The notes: generated from the letters alone by a model not told the origin. A stretch of 48,842 nucleotides of DNA from Paracoccus sp. IB05 (GCF_016405985.1 NZ_JAEFCF010000039.1:1-48842), one strand, 5' to 3'. Numbered from the stretch's first letter, positions 1-9,021 are shown. Numbers and translations: made by a program.

Positions 1-2
1 CC

Positions 3-205
3 GGCGTGCCACATCTCTTCGGTGGCGAGGTCGAACTTCTGGCTGATCTCGAGGCTCGTCTCGAAAGGGCAGGGGTCTATTCGAAAAGCGCCATTGCCGA
101 GACCCGGGGCGGTGCCTGGGCACTTGCCCGCCGTGGAGGGGGCGTGATCCCGGAATGCGGGTTGCTCTCTCGGCTCGGCCCGATGCCGGTGAGTGCGCTG
201 CGGAT
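3..205 (+). pseudogene. imuB: imuB internal fragment (Y-family polymerase-like protein)
   Basis: In the frame beginning at base 3 the translation contains HLFGGEVELLADL, AIAETRGGAWALARRG and then a stretch ending MPVSALRI, which reads like the internal part of ImuB, the catalytically inactive Y-family polymerase homologue of the ImuA-ImuB-DnaE2 mutasome. The window starts inside the gene, so its 5' part may lie upstream. The likeness stops at about base 205, where dnaE2 sequence begins in a different frame; read on, the imuB frame ends at a stop at 393-395 after non-homologous residues. The gene is therefore 3'-truncated and cannot give a full ImuB. Family assignment is from remembered sequence patterns. 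Confidence 0.6.
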
Positions 206-2028
206 TTACCCGGCATCTGTCGCAGTATGTCGGCGGCTTCGTCATCACCCAGGGAAGGTTGGACGAGCTCTGCCCGATCGAGAACGCCGCGATGGAGGAT
301 CGCACCGTCATCGAATGGGACAAGGACGATATCGACGCGCTTGGCCTCTTGAAGGTGGATATCCTCGCCCTTGGCATGCTGACCGCGATCCGTAAGGCAT
401 TCGGCCTGATCGACGATCACCGGCAGCAGTATCTGACGCTGGCGAACATCCCGCCCGAGGATGGTCGGGTCTACGACATGCTCTGCAAGGCAGATGCGAT
501 CGGTGTGTTCCAGGTCGAAAGCCGCGCGCAGCTGAATTTCCTGCCCCGGATGAAGCCCCGCAAATTCTACGACCTGGTCTGTGAGGTGGCTATCGTCCGG
601 CCCGGGCCGATCCAGGGTGGCATGGTCCATCCATTCATCAATCGCCGGCAGGGCAGGGAGAAGGTCGAGGATCTCGGCCCCGCCATGACGGAGGTGCTGG
701 GTCGCACCTATGGCGTGCCCCTCTTCCAGGAACAGGCGATGCAGATCGCGGTTGTAGCTGCAGGCTTCACGCCCTCCGAGGCTGACCGGCTGCGCCGATC
801 ACTCGCCACCTTCAAGCGCATGGGCACCATCGGCGGTTTCCAGGATCGCTTCGTCGGCGGTATGCTGGAGCGTGGCTATGATGCAGACTTCGCAGCGCGT
901 TGCTTTGCTCAGATCGCGGGCTTTGGCTCCTATGGCTTCCCCGAAAGTCACGCGGCGAGTTTTGCCGGGCTGGTCTATGTTTCGGCCTGGCTGAAACGCC
1001 ATCATCAGGCGATCTTCACCTGCGCGCTGCTGAATGCGCAACCGATGGGGTTCTACGCGCCCGCGCAACTGGTGCGCGATGCCCGCGATCACGGGGTCGA
1101 GGTGCGGCCAGTCTCGGTCAATGACTCGATCTGGGATTGTACGATCGAGCCCCGGGCTGATGGTTCGCACGCTCTGCGGCTTGGCTTCCGGCAAGTGAAG
1201 GGAATGCGCGAGGAGGATGCTGTCTGGATCAAGGCCGCACGCGGTAATGGCTACACGGATGTCGAGAGTGTATGGTGCCGCGCAGGGCTCAGGCCAGATG
1301 CTTTGGGCCGCCTTGCCGAAGCCGATGGCTTCGCAGGCCTCGGTCTCTCGCGGCGGGACGCGCTTTGGCAGGCCAAGTCATTGAAGGCGCCGAAGCCCTT
1401 GCCACTCTTCGGTATCGACGGGGAGGGCGAGCATGAGCCGTTGGTCGAGCTCCCCCGGATGACCCTAGGCCAGGAGGTCATCGAGGACTATCTGGCGCTG
1501 CGCTTGTCACTCCGTGCCCATCCGATGGAGATCCTGCGCCCGAACCTGCCAGAATGTCTGCCGGCGGAGCGCCTGGCAGCGTCAAACGGACGGGTGCTGC
1601 TGACCGGGCTGGTCATCACCCGGCAGCGCCCCGGCAGCGCCTCCGGCGTGGTCTTTCTCACGCTCGAAGACGAGACCGGCACCGCAAATGTGGTGGTCTG
1701 GAAGAGGGTCTATGAGGCGTTCCGCGCCGCCGTGGTCGCCGGGCGGCTTCTGCGGGTGAAGGGGCGGATCGAGCGCGACGGACAGGTCACCCATCTGATC
1801 GCGGAAGCTATCGAGGATCTGTCAGCGCGCCTCTCCACCATCGGGTATCAGCTGCGGATTGGGGCCGAGACCGAGAGGGCAGGGGAGACCGTCAGGCCGA
1901 CCCGGGCAGCGGGCAGGGCGCGTAGTTTACTCCGGGCGGTTCAAAATGGCTGCAATTTCACGTGTGCCACTGACCTGCTCGATATTGAACGTTCCAGAGA
2001 CGGAACCTCCGCCAATGAAATCAGCTGA
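193..2028 (+). pseudogene. dnaE2: dnaE2 3' fragment (error-prone DNA polymerase III alpha), truncated at both ends
   Basis: DnaE2 (ImuC) is the C-family polymerase for SOS translesion synthesis. The frame opens at GTG 193 with RCGFTRHLSQYVGGFVIT, a site normally about half-way through a protein of roughly 1,000-1,100 residues. What remains covers the end of the polymerase domain, the fingers, HhH region and OB fold (RVLLTGLVITRQRPGS onward, about residues 460-540). The catalytic aspartates of C-family polymerases lie N-terminal to this point and are absent. The last 60 or so codons after IEDLSARL no longer resemble the usual DnaE2 tail and run about 100 bp into the convergent gene at 1927-2574. 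The product should be catalytically dead. The start is only the first available codon; real translation is doubtful. Confidence 0.85.
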
Positions 2029-2574
2029 AAAATTCCCGCTGAGCGCGAGACTGGTCCCGTCGTCCCTGACCGAGACACCAGTCATTTCAATCATGATATC
2101 GCGCGCCCTTTGTTCCTGACCGCGACCACCAGTCGCTGGTCGGAAACGCAGGCTTCTACCGCGATCCAGCAACGACAGGTCGTTCAGACCGAGCTGGAAT
2201 TCCAACGCCACCTCGGCGGCCGGGCTTCGCGGGTCGGGGTTTTCGCTGGCGTCGATACTCACGAATATAGCGCCGGGGCCAAGCCCAGCGAGATCCGGTG
2301 CAATCCAGCTGGCGCTGTGGATCTCGCGGCCAGCCATACTCTCAAGAAAGGCTGCCGCGTCCGGGGTGGTGCCAACAGGGGCTTCCCGCGCGACAATGGT
2401 GCGGGAAAAGGTCACAAGGCCGAGGGCATCAGCATCATCAATGCTGATCTCGACGAAGCCGGTGATATGATCCCCCGGCATGCCCAGGCCCTCGGCTTGG
2501 GCAAATACAGGGGCGGTCGACGCGCCGAGAAACCCGGCGAACAGGATCGCGCGCAAAAGGCGGTGTTTGATCAT
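1927..2574 (-). CDS. Exported protein of unknown function (215 aa)
   Basis: Not recognised. The first 25 residues (MIKHRLLRAILFAGFLGAST then APVFAQ) form a typical Sec signal peptide ending in an AXA-type cleavage site. The mature part is acidic with alternating hydrophobic residues and glycines, suggesting a beta-rich periplasmic or outer-surface protein; there are no further membrane segments. The ATG directly follows the TAA of the upstream gene, so it is probably translationally coupled as the last gene of the 8859-to-1927 vWA operon. Its 3' end overlaps the broken dnaE2 frame by about 100 bp, marking the edge of the inserted operon. Confidence 0.75.
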   Translation of the reverse strand: MIKHRLLRAILFAGFLGASTAPVFAQAEGLGMPGDHITGFVEISIDDADALGLVTFSRTIVAREAPVGTTPDAAAFLESMAGREIHSASWIAPDLAGLGPGAIFVSIDASENPDPRSPAAEVALEFQLGLNDLSLLDRGRSLRFRPATGGRGQEQRARDIMIEMTGVSVRDDGTSLALSGNFSADFIGGGSVSGTFNIEQVSGTREIAAILNRPE

Positions 2575-3120
2575 TTACTGAGCCTCCATCATGACCCGGC
2601 GCTTCATGTTCAGACCGCCGCCCGCCCATTCCATCCCGCCGATCAGGGCGACGCTGTCGGGCGTCGTGTTCCAGACCATCAGCCGATAGGTAAAGGTCAA
2701 CGGCACGCCGTCCGAAACTGTGTGTCCGCTGCCGATTAGGCGCGGCAAGCGGTTCACATCACAGCCAACAATCCCTGCCAGTTCATCTATGCTGACCTCG
2801 CCATCATCACCGCGCCAATCCGGCTCATCCGGGCCGACATAGCGGAAATTCACCGAAGGGCCGCCGCTTGCGTCCTGCAAGACCAGATCCTCGCCCATCA
2901 GCACGAAATTCACCGCATGGGATGAGTGATGCGAGGCACTTACGGATCGGACACCGTCGGTCAAGGTGCCGGGAAAGACCGAAAGCCGGTAATTTCCGAC
3001 CAGATCCTCCAGCGGCGGCGAGGCGTCACATTCTGATGGGAACAGCTCGATTACATCGGCGCGCAGCGGTGCCCCAAACAGTGGCAGACCAATCAGAGCG
3101 GCAATCATCACGTGGCGCAT
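2575..3120 (-). CDS. Exported protein of unknown function (181 aa)
   Basis: Not recognised. ATG at 3120 is preferred over an in-frame TTG two codons upstream because it gives a clean signal peptide (MRHVMIAALIGLPLFGAPLR then AD). The mature part has two widely spaced cysteines (in PSECDAS and GIVGCDV) that could form a disulphide. It lies 2 nt downstream of the previous stop (TGA-cg-ATG) and abuts the next gene, so all belong to one minus-strand operon. No catalytic motif is visible; the likely location is the periplasm. Confidence 0.75.
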   Translation of the reverse strand: MRHVMIAALIGLPLFGAPLRADVIELFPSECDASPPLEDLVGNYRLSVFPGTLTDGVRSVSASHHSSHAVNFVLMGEDLVLQDASGGPSVNFRYVGPDEPDWRGDDGEVSIDELAGIVGCDVNRLPRLIGSGHTVSDGVPLTFTYRLMVWNTTPDSVALIGGMEWAGGGLNMKRRVMMEAQ

Positions 3121-3122
3121 CG

Positions 3123-3686
3123 TCAATCCTGCCCGCTCAAGGGCGTGTCGAAACTGCCGCTGATTTCATGGCAATCGTCAGGATCGGCCTCCTCGCCCGG
3201 CACATCGCTGCGGCAAAGCTGGCCGGTGAAGGTCGCACTGACATGCCCGGTTTCGCCATCAAAATAGAAACTGTCGAAGCGGAATGTCACATTGCTGCGG
3301 GTGTCGGGGCTCATTTCCCAGAGCGGCGGGGTGCTGCGGTTGGGATAATAGCTGACCGAGGAGCTTTGCCATATCACAGAGGCGGCGCCATCCTGCGGAT
3401 GCTCGTCATAGTAGTGCGTCAGGTGTAGCGACCCGGCCTCGCGCCCGTCCACGATATGGGCGCCCGTGATCTGCAATACCCTGGCAGCGGGCAGACCCGG
3501 CGTGCCGCCGATGTCCCCGACCGTCGCCGTAGACATGGTTTTGCCGTCCCGCTCGGTGGCCATGGTATCGAAGCTCAGATCCTCGCCCTGAAAGCTGGCG
3601 CGGATCTCGCCGATGTGTTCGAAATCCTGCGCGAAGGCGGGGGCGGCGATCAGGGCCAGCAGGGCGGCGGGCAGAAATCTGTTCAT
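3123..3686 (-). CDS. Exported protein of unknown function (187 aa)
   Basis: Not recognised. The signal peptide is MNRFLPAALLALIAAPAFAQ with cleavage after AFA. ATG 3686 gives this directly; ATG 3695 three codons upstream also works, and an earlier in-frame start (3725) would add a charged, tryptophan-containing stretch that is unlikely in a signal peptide. The mature part is acidic with a tyrosine/serine-rich middle and two cysteines near the C-terminus (QLCRSDV and DDCHEI), a possible disulphide. It is in the same operon as the downstream exported proteins and may be a passenger of the vWA system; that is inference from position only. Confidence 0.72.
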   Translation of the reverse strand: MNRFLPAALLALIAAPAFAQDFEHIGEIRASFQGEDLSFDTMATERDGKTMSTATVGDIGGTPGLPAARVLQITGAHIVDGREAGSLHLTHYYDEHPQDGAASVIWQSSSVSYYPNRSTPPLWEMSPDTRSNVTFRFDSFYFDGETGHVSATFTGQLCRSDVPGEEADPDDCHEISGSFDTPLSGQD

Positions 3687-3725
3687 GAAGGTCATCCGTT
3701 CAAGGGGCGGCCAGAAGGCCGTCAA

Positions 3726-4010
3726 AGGTCAGATTAATTTGGCGGAGGGCCGCCATATCGATGGTTCTGCCGTGATCGGTGGTCTGGCCCAATGGGCCAG
3801 AAAGGTTGCCGGACAAACAAACCATCCAGAACCGCCGCTTGAAGCATCAGCGTCAAGCAGCATAACCTGAAACCGATGAGCCCAAGCCACCCGCTACAGA
3901 ACTAGGCCGCCTGTTCCAAATCATTCGATGACGGACAGAGTAGCTTAAATTCGGCAAGATCTTGTCCAAGAGATGGGGTGTAGCTCATCAACTCCGGATC
4001 CTGAGCGGTG
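3726..4010. other. Intergenic gap in the vWA operon, no gene seen
   Basis: About 285 bp between two exported-protein genes. It is less GC-rich than its surroundings and holds no convincing frame. The last three exported-protein genes may have their own promoter here, but I cannot identify one with confidence. Confidence 0.4.
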
Positions 4011-4478
4011 TCACTCGCCACAATTTATCCGCAAGCTGGCATCCCCAATGATGCGCCAGCCAACTTCGTCGACAAGAGTGATGTGCGGTACTGATATGAA
4101 CTCTCCTGAAGTCTCAACGGTGAACGGTTCTGACACATGCTGTCCCGCCTGCAATTGTCGATCCGAAGAGTCAAATGGTCCTTCTGATCCTATACTGATG
4201 GTCATTGAGTTTCCGGTGGAAGATAACTCAAAGTAGAAATTCTCACCGTCAGGTGCCGTCCCGGGGCCCATGATTTCGATATCCTCGAAGTTGTCCTCAA
4301 GAAAGATGCCACAAACGGTCGTCGTAAACTCATATGTACCGACGGGCGATTCAAGCACGCCTGTTTTACCGGGAGGTAAATCATCCAGTATCGGCGTTTC
4401 AGCAAAAACACTGCCAGCGACATGTAGCCCGATAAAGACAGTCAGAATTACAAGGCCAGGCGAAGGCGCGTTACGCAT
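4011..4478 (-). CDS. Exported protein of unknown function (155 aa), lower GC
   Basis: Not recognised. The signal peptide is MRNAPSPGLVILTVFIGLHV then AGSVFA, with cleavage before ETP. The mature protein is strongly acidic with two cysteines (TVCGIF and RINCGE) that could form a disulphide. Base composition is visibly more AT-rich than neighbours, with many third-position A/T codons, suggesting a different origin from the flanking genes. It lies 42 nt downstream of the SH3-like gene on the same strand, so co-transcription is likely. No motif points to a function. Confidence 0.68.
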   Translation of the reverse strand: MRNAPSPGLVILTVFIGLHVAGSVFAETPILDDLPPGKTGVLESPVGTYEFTTTVCGIFLEDNFEDIEIMGPGTAPDGENFYFELSSTGNSMTISIGSEGPFDSSDRQLQAGQHVSEPFTVETSGEFISVPHITLVDEVGWRIIGDASLRINCGE

Positions 4479-4520
4479 GTTTGGTTTGATGCCTCCAGTT
4501 GGCGCTTCTGTTCGCCGATT

Positions 4521-5339
4521 TCATGGATAGGACCAGCCATCATGTTCGACCCGGAAAATGCGTAAGGGCGCGTTCTGGCGCGTTGTGTCCGGACGGATAT
4601 AGTAAACAACGCGTTGATTTCGGCCAAAGTTGGTGAAATCGACGTTGATGGTGATCATGCCGCGCAGCATGGGGGTGTCGGGATCAGGTGTCGGCTCTCC
4701 GATTGTGCCGTTGAAATCCTGCGCGCCGTAAATCGGATGTGCGCCGATCCGACCTGACGCAAACAGGGCCACGATATCGCTGGTAAAATAATGATTTGCC
4801 ACGTCAGTGTCCAACACACTGGGCAGATTGCTGTTCTCGGACTGAAACTGACGTTCGTAGAGTTCACGCACCAGATCCACGGCCTGCGCGACCGGATCGA
4901 GCCCCGCTTGCGCGGTATAGGGTTCATGCTCGGGTTGCGGCGATGTTTCCGCAGCGGGTGCATATGTCTCGACTCCATCTGGGGTGATGAAGCGCTGCGC
5001 CACCCATCCGGCCTTGCTCATTGTCGCATCGCGCATCAGACACCAGCGCGCTGGCAAGGCTTCGATCTGGGCCTGGCTCATGCGGTGGTAATATTCTGCC
5101 GTGTAGAAAGGCACACAGGTCACCTGCTGCAATCCCCGCTCATTGTGACCAAAACTGTCGATCACCGGATAGCTCGTACCCGGCCCCATGCGGGCATTCA
5201 GGTGATCATTGGCCGAAACCCCGGTGACGCGCCAGGCGTCAGGGCCATGGCCGTCGATTTCAGCTACAGCAGTTACGGCTGTAAGTGTCAAAAGAACCGA
5301 TGCGACGAAGACGGTTGAACGGGCCTCTGGGGTTGTCAT
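4521..5339 (-). CDS. Exported protein with bacterial SH3-like domain (272 aa)
   Basis: A signal peptide (about residues 1-26) is followed by a bacterial SH3-like domain, recognisable by WRVTGVSANDHLNARMGPGT (residues about 36-55), a module that binds peptidoglycan or peptides in periplasmic proteins. Three cysteines fall in or just after it (QVTCVPF, RWCLM). The C-terminal half (about 150-272, from DPVAQAVDLVRELYERQF) looks like a separate mixed alpha/beta domain that I do not recognise. ATG 5339 overlaps the TGA of the vWA gene by 4 bp (ATGA), so the two are translationally coupled. A role as cell-wall-associated partner of the vWA protein is inference. Confidence 0.75.
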   Translation of the reverse strand: MTTPEARSTVFVASVLLTLTAVTAVAEIDGHGPDAWRVTGVSANDHLNARMGPGTSYPVIDSFGHNERGLQQVTCVPFYTAEYYHRMSQAQIEALPARWCLMRDATMSKAGWVAQRFITPDGVETYAPAAETSPQPEHEPYTAQAGLDPVAQAVDLVRELYERQFQSENSNLPSVLDTDVANHYFTSDIVALFASGRIGAHPIYGAQDFNGTIGEPTPDPDTPMLRGMITINVDFTNFGRNQRVVYYIRPDTTRQNAPLRIFRVEHDGWSYP

Positions 5340-7891
5340 GGCTGTACCTCGATGATTGATCGGCCAAGCACTTTTCTGTCAGTCAGGTCAAGAAAGCGCA
5401 GTTCATAGGTTCCGGGGCTGTCCGGCAGGGTCAGGTCAAGACTATTGCCTTCCACAGAACTCGTAGCGCTGATCCAGCTGAAGTCGGCCTGATCGGCGCG
5501 CGCCAGCGCCACGCGCTGATCGCGGCCGTCCTGGCTGGCGGTCCAGGTGACGGTGATTGTCTCGCCCGGTTTGGCGGTGGCGGGTGCCACAAGCCCCGCC
5601 CCATCGTCCAGCGCCGCATCTGCGGCCAGCACCTCAAACGGATGGCGCGCCATGACCCGGTTATCGATATCCAGGTGATAGCGGATTTCGTAAGCGCCCG
5701 GCTCTGTCGGCGCAGTCATCTTGACCTGCGTTGCGCTGTCGATCCGGCGATAATCGCCATATTCGCCCTCCGCAGTCCCGACCGGCACGATGGTGACATA
5801 GTCGCGCGGGTGGATCGCGCCGGTCCAGCTGATGGTCAAATCGCTGCTGGCCCGTAGACGATCCGGGCCGCTGACGGTGACGTTCCCCTCGACCACCTCG
5901 ATCGGAGTGCGGGCCAGAACACGGCCAATCTGCTCCATCTGCAACCGAACCTCATAGAGGCCGGGCTCGGCGGGGGCGCGCAGACGACCCTCGGTCTGGC
6001 CTTCCATGCGGTTATAATCGGTATAGGCGCCGTCCTCGGCGCCCATCGGCACGATGGTGACATAATCGCGCGGATGCAGACCATCAGCCTCCCAGGTCAC
6101 GGTGAAGGCCGATCCGACCGCAACCTGCGCGGGCGCGGAAACGCTCACCTCGACATCGACCACCTCGATCGAAGTGCGGGCCAGAACACGGCCAATCTGC
6201 TCCATCTGCAACCGAACCTCATAGAGGCCGGGCTCGGCGGGCGCGCGCAGACGACCCTCGGTCTGGCCTTCCATGCGGTCATAATCGGTATAGGCGCCAT
6301 CCTCGGCGCCCATCGGCACGATGGTGACATAATCGCGCGGATGCAGACCATCAGCTTCCCAGGTCACGGTGAAGGCCGATCCGACCGCAACCTGCGCCGG
6401 GGCCGAAACAGTGACGGCGGCGTCAATCACCTCGACCGCGGTTGTCGCAAGCACCAACGAACCGCGCCCCTCGGTCTGAAGCCGCACCTCGTAAAGGCCC
6501 GGCTCGGCCGGGGCGCGCAGGCGGCCCTCGGACCGGCCTTCGAGGCGGTCGTAATTGGTATAGACGCCGGCCTCGGCGCCCGCAGGCACGATGGTGACAT
6601 AGTCGCGCGGGTTCACATCGCCCTCGATGGTCCATGACACCGGGACAGCCGCGCCGACCACCACCTGCGCCGGGGCGCTCACGGTGACCGTGGGCAAGGG
6701 CGCCGCGGGCGTCTCGAACACCATGACATGGGTCAGGGCCTCACCCGCCGCCAGATCGAGATCCACGCTTTGCGCGCGTTCCAGAGCGGTATGATGGCCG
6801 GTGATGGTCCAGCCGCCGGGGCGAACCTCCATCACGCCGGGATTGCCGTCGAATTCAAAGCTGTCGCCGTCGCGGCTGAACTCCCAGGTGAATGGCGTGT
6901 CGATCAGCGGGCCGTCGGCGCTGTCCATCACCGCGCGCAGGGTCAGTTCGGCCAGCGCAGGTGCTGCGGGCGGGAACATCACATGCAGATTGCGCGGGCC
7001 TTCAGGGCCGAATGTGCCTTCGGTCTGGACCGGCTGGTCCCAGGCATGGGCGGTGACCGTCACCACATAATCACCAAAGGGCAGATCGAGCGTCAGCGGG
7101 TTGCCGGTGGCCTCGCTCACGAAGCTGAACTCATTGTCCGAGATCTGCCAAAACACCTCGCCCGCGACCAGCGGGGCGGAAGGCGGCTCATTCGGCCAGA
7201 AGAACACAGGCTCTGACCCCATCCGCTCGGGGCTTTGATGGGCGGTGAAGGTGAAGGGGCCAGCGGTCGGCGCGGCGACCTGTTCCAGCGCCGCAGTCAG
7301 CTCTGCGGCATTGTCGGCGGTGAGGAAGCGGCCGCCGGTCTCTTCGGCGATGCATTGCATTTGCATCAGCGCCTCGGCCTCGCCCTTGACGTCAAAGCCG
7401 ATGACATGGGCGGTGAAATCAACGCCTGCTTCATTCAGCGCGCGGGCGGCGGCGCAGGGGTCGGGGTTGCAGGTCTCGATCCCGTCCGAGATCAGGATCA
7501 CGGTCGCCGCCTGTTCGGTATGGCGCAGCGCCTGCGCGGCGGCGATCACGGCATCAGTCATCGGCGTCATGCCGCGCGGGTTCAGCCCGTCGACAATCCG
7601 GGCAATCTCCGCCCCGGTGCCGGGGGCGGGGTCTATCATCGTCTGGATGTCGGAACATTGCCCGCGCTCGCGGTGGCCATAGGTGACAAGGCCAAGGTTC
7701 AGATCCGCCGGGAAGGTGCCGACAAAATCGCGCACCACATCACGCGCGATGGTGATCTTGTTCACCCCGTCGATCTGCCCCCACATTGAGCCGGAGGCAT
7801 CGAGGACGAGGATGGTGTTTGGGCGCTCTTGCGCCATCGCGGGCAGCGCCAACCCGAGGGCGAGCGTGGCGGCGGTCAGCCAGGATTTCAT
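5336..7891 (-). CDS. Exported vWA-domain protein with tandem Ig-like repeats (851 aa)
   Basis: A signal peptide (1-20, ending AMA) is followed by a vWA domain (about 24-205) with a complete MIDAS beginning DASGSM (Asp31, Ser33, Ser35) plus the RGMTPMTDA threonine loop and ISDGIETCNPDPC. Two beta-rich segments follow (about 210-400), then four repeats of about 89 residues marked by PRDYVTIVP and APAEPGLYEVR, and a degenerate fifth (DSPGTYELRF). The middle two repeats are near-identical in DNA. Such proteins act as exported metal-dependent adhesion or scaffold proteins; the ligand here is unknown. It overlaps the upstream membrane-protein gene and the downstream SH3 gene by 4 bp each. A diverged paralogue lies at 21068-24319. 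Confidence 0.85.
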   Translation of the reverse strand: MKSWLTAATLALGLALPAMAQERPNTILVLDASGSMWGQIDGVNKITIARDVVRDFVGTFPADLNLGLVTYGHRERGQCSDIQTMIDPAPGTGAEIARIVDGLNPRGMTPMTDAVIAAAQALRHTEQAATVILISDGIETCNPDPCAAARALNEAGVDFTAHVIGFDVKGEAEALMQMQCIAEETGGRFLTADNAAELTAALEQVAAPTAGPFTFTAHQSPERMGSEPVFFWPNEPPSAPLVAGEVFWQISDNEFSFVSEATGNPLTLDLPFGDYVVTVTAHAWDQPVQTEGTFGPEGPRNLHVMFPPAAPALAELTLRAVMDSADGPLIDTPFTWEFSRDGDSFEFDGNPGVMEVRPGGWTITGHHTALERAQSVDLDLAAGEALTHVMVFETPAAPLPTVTVSAPAQVVVGAAVPVSWTIEGDVNPRDYVTIVPAGAEAGVYTNYDRLEGRSEGRLRAPAEPGLYEVRLQTEGRGSLVLATTAVEVIDAAVTVSAPAQVAVGSAFTVTWEADGLHPRDYVTIVPMGAEDGAYTDYDRMEGQTEGRLRAPAEPGLYEVRLQMEQIGRVLARTSIEVVDVEVSVSAPAQVAVGSAFTVTWEADGLHPRDYVTIVPMGAEDGAYTDYNRMEGQTEGRLRAPAEPGLYEVRLQMEQIGRVLARTPIEVVEGNVTVSGPDRLRASSDLTISWTGAIHPRDYVTIVPVGTAEGEYGDYRRIDSATQVKMTAPTEPGAYEIRYHLDIDNRVMARHPFEVLAADAALDDGAGLVAPATAKPGETITVTWTASQDGRDQRVALARADQADFSWISATSSVEGNSLDLTLPDSPGTYELRFLDLTDRKVLGRSIIEVQP
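5891..6424 (-). repeat. Near-identical 267-bp tandem duplication inside the vWA gene
   Basis: Units 5891-6157 and 6158-6424 are nearly the same base for base (for example GACCACCTCG at 5891 and 6158, GTGCGGGCCAGAACACGGCC in both). Each encodes one 89-residue Ig-like repeat. The flanking repeats on both sides share the protein pattern but are clearly more diverged in DNA, so this is a recent in-frame duplication or a gene-conversion tract. Confidence 0.9.
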
Positions 7892-8859
7892 TGGGGGGCT
7901 CCTTTCGGTGCGCGGGCAAAACGGGTGCTGACACGCTCTTTCAATTTGCGGAAATGCGAGGAGATCTGTTCAAGCCGGGCATCCCATTCCGGGTCCGGGG
8001 TCTGCCCATCGGTGGCCTTGACCCAGACCTGCAACAGGCAGGCCACCGCAAAGGGCTCAAGGAAAGCGGCCTTCACGCTCCAGGCGAACAGCAGCGCAAA
8101 GACGAAACCGCCCGCAGACCAGGCGCCGGGCATGGCATAGACCAGAGCGGCTGCGGGCGCGAGCATGACTAGGAACACCACCGCCGCCAGCCCATAGGTG
8201 AACAGCGTCAGCCAGGCGGCGTTTTTCAGCATGACCTTCCAGTTCTGGCCATAAAGCACCAGCGCCTCACGCGCCGAACCCCAGGCATCGGTCGATCCGG
8301 TGCGGATCGCATGGGCGAGGATGATTTCATCCACAAAGCCGACCGCCACCCGCAAAAACGCCTGCACCACGCCCATCAACTGTTTGACATAGGGAATGGG
8401 CAGGATACCGAGGATCCCACGCACAATGCCGGTGACGGCGCGGATCACGCCCTTGACCAGTTGATCCAGCGCGAAAAGCAGCGAGGCCTGACCGAAACGC
8501 TCTTTCACGACTGTGGTGGCATGGGCGATCTGGCCGCGCCCTTCGGGCAGGGACTTACCGCCCATCAACTCGACCATGACGGCGATATGCCCGGCCTTGA
8601 CGATATAAAGGATATATTCGCGCACCCAATACATCACCGCCCCGGTGATGCCGAAACCGATCATCCCGCCCCAGGCCATGCTCTGGGCGCGGAAATCATC
8701 GTCGCCAAAGGCACCGACGCCCCAGCCGATCCCGATCCCGGTGCCGGTTGCCAGCATATAGGCCAGCGTGATCCCGAAATAGACGCCGGCGCGCAGAGCC
8801 ACAAAGGGCAGCGTGCGCATCATCAGGCCGATGGCCTGGCTGATACTGAAATCCCACAT
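7888..8859 (-). CDS. Multi-spanning membrane protein partnered with vWA protein (323 aa)
   Basis: Family not recognised. The start is ATG 8859 (MWDFSISQAIGL), which has GGAG 11 nt upstream and aligns with the start of the paralogue at 24316-25317; an earlier in-frame ATG (8895) lacks this support. I see about six to eight hydrophobic segments: two near the N-terminus, one at GFGITGAVMYWV, an amphipathic central stretch, then TLFTYGLAAVVFLVMLAPAA and GGFVFALLFAWSVKAAF. The C-terminal tail is charged and cytosolic-like (PDPEWDARLEQISSHFRKLK). The two paralogues match along their whole length, best at EYILYIVKAGHIAVMVEL, AIRTGSTDAW and the tail. The stop overlaps the vWA start (ATGA). A role in assembling or displaying the vWA protein is inference. 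Confidence 0.8.
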   Translation of the reverse strand: MWDFSISQAIGLMMRTLPFVALRAGVYFGITLAYMLATGTGIGIGWGVGAFGDDDFRAQSMAWGGMIGFGITGAVMYWVREYILYIVKAGHIAVMVELMGGKSLPEGRGQIAHATTVVKERFGQASLLFALDQLVKGVIRAVTGIVRGILGILPIPYVKQLMGVVQAFLRVAVGFVDEIILAHAIRTGSTDAWGSAREALVLYGQNWKVMLKNAAWLTLFTYGLAAVVFLVMLAPAAALVYAMPGAWSAGGFVFALLFAWSVKAAFLEPFAVACLLQVWVKATDGQTPDPEWDARLEQISSHFRKLKERVSTRFARAPKGAPQ

Positions 8860-9021
8860 CCGGAAAATTGCTCCTACCCATTCGAATTGTGGCACCCTAA
8901 CGGGCTTTCCGCGTCCCCGCCCCGTTCGTTCAGAGGGGGAAAAGTCGGAAAAGCTGTGGCAGTATGGACCTCAGGGGCTATTCTGCCCCGGTCTAATGGC
9001 AATTTTTCAGCGGAAACCCTC
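8860..9021. promoter_or_regulatory. Divergent promoter region between vWA operon and sensor-kinase operon
   Basis: Both outward transcription units must start within these 160 bp. It holds a short hairpin, GGGG-ctattctg-CCCC, around 8974-8990, but I see no clear -35/-10 pair. Confidence 0.4.

Noticed and set aside
5891-6424. Tandem 267-bp repeats as plasmid iterons
   Set aside because: They are coding repeats of an Ig-like domain in frame, far longer than iterons.
8311-9021. Long plus-strand extension upstream of the molybdopterin-fold gene
   Set aside because: It is antisense to the membrane-protein gene, histidine-rich in composition typical of shadow frames, and the signal peptide fixes the real start near 9022.
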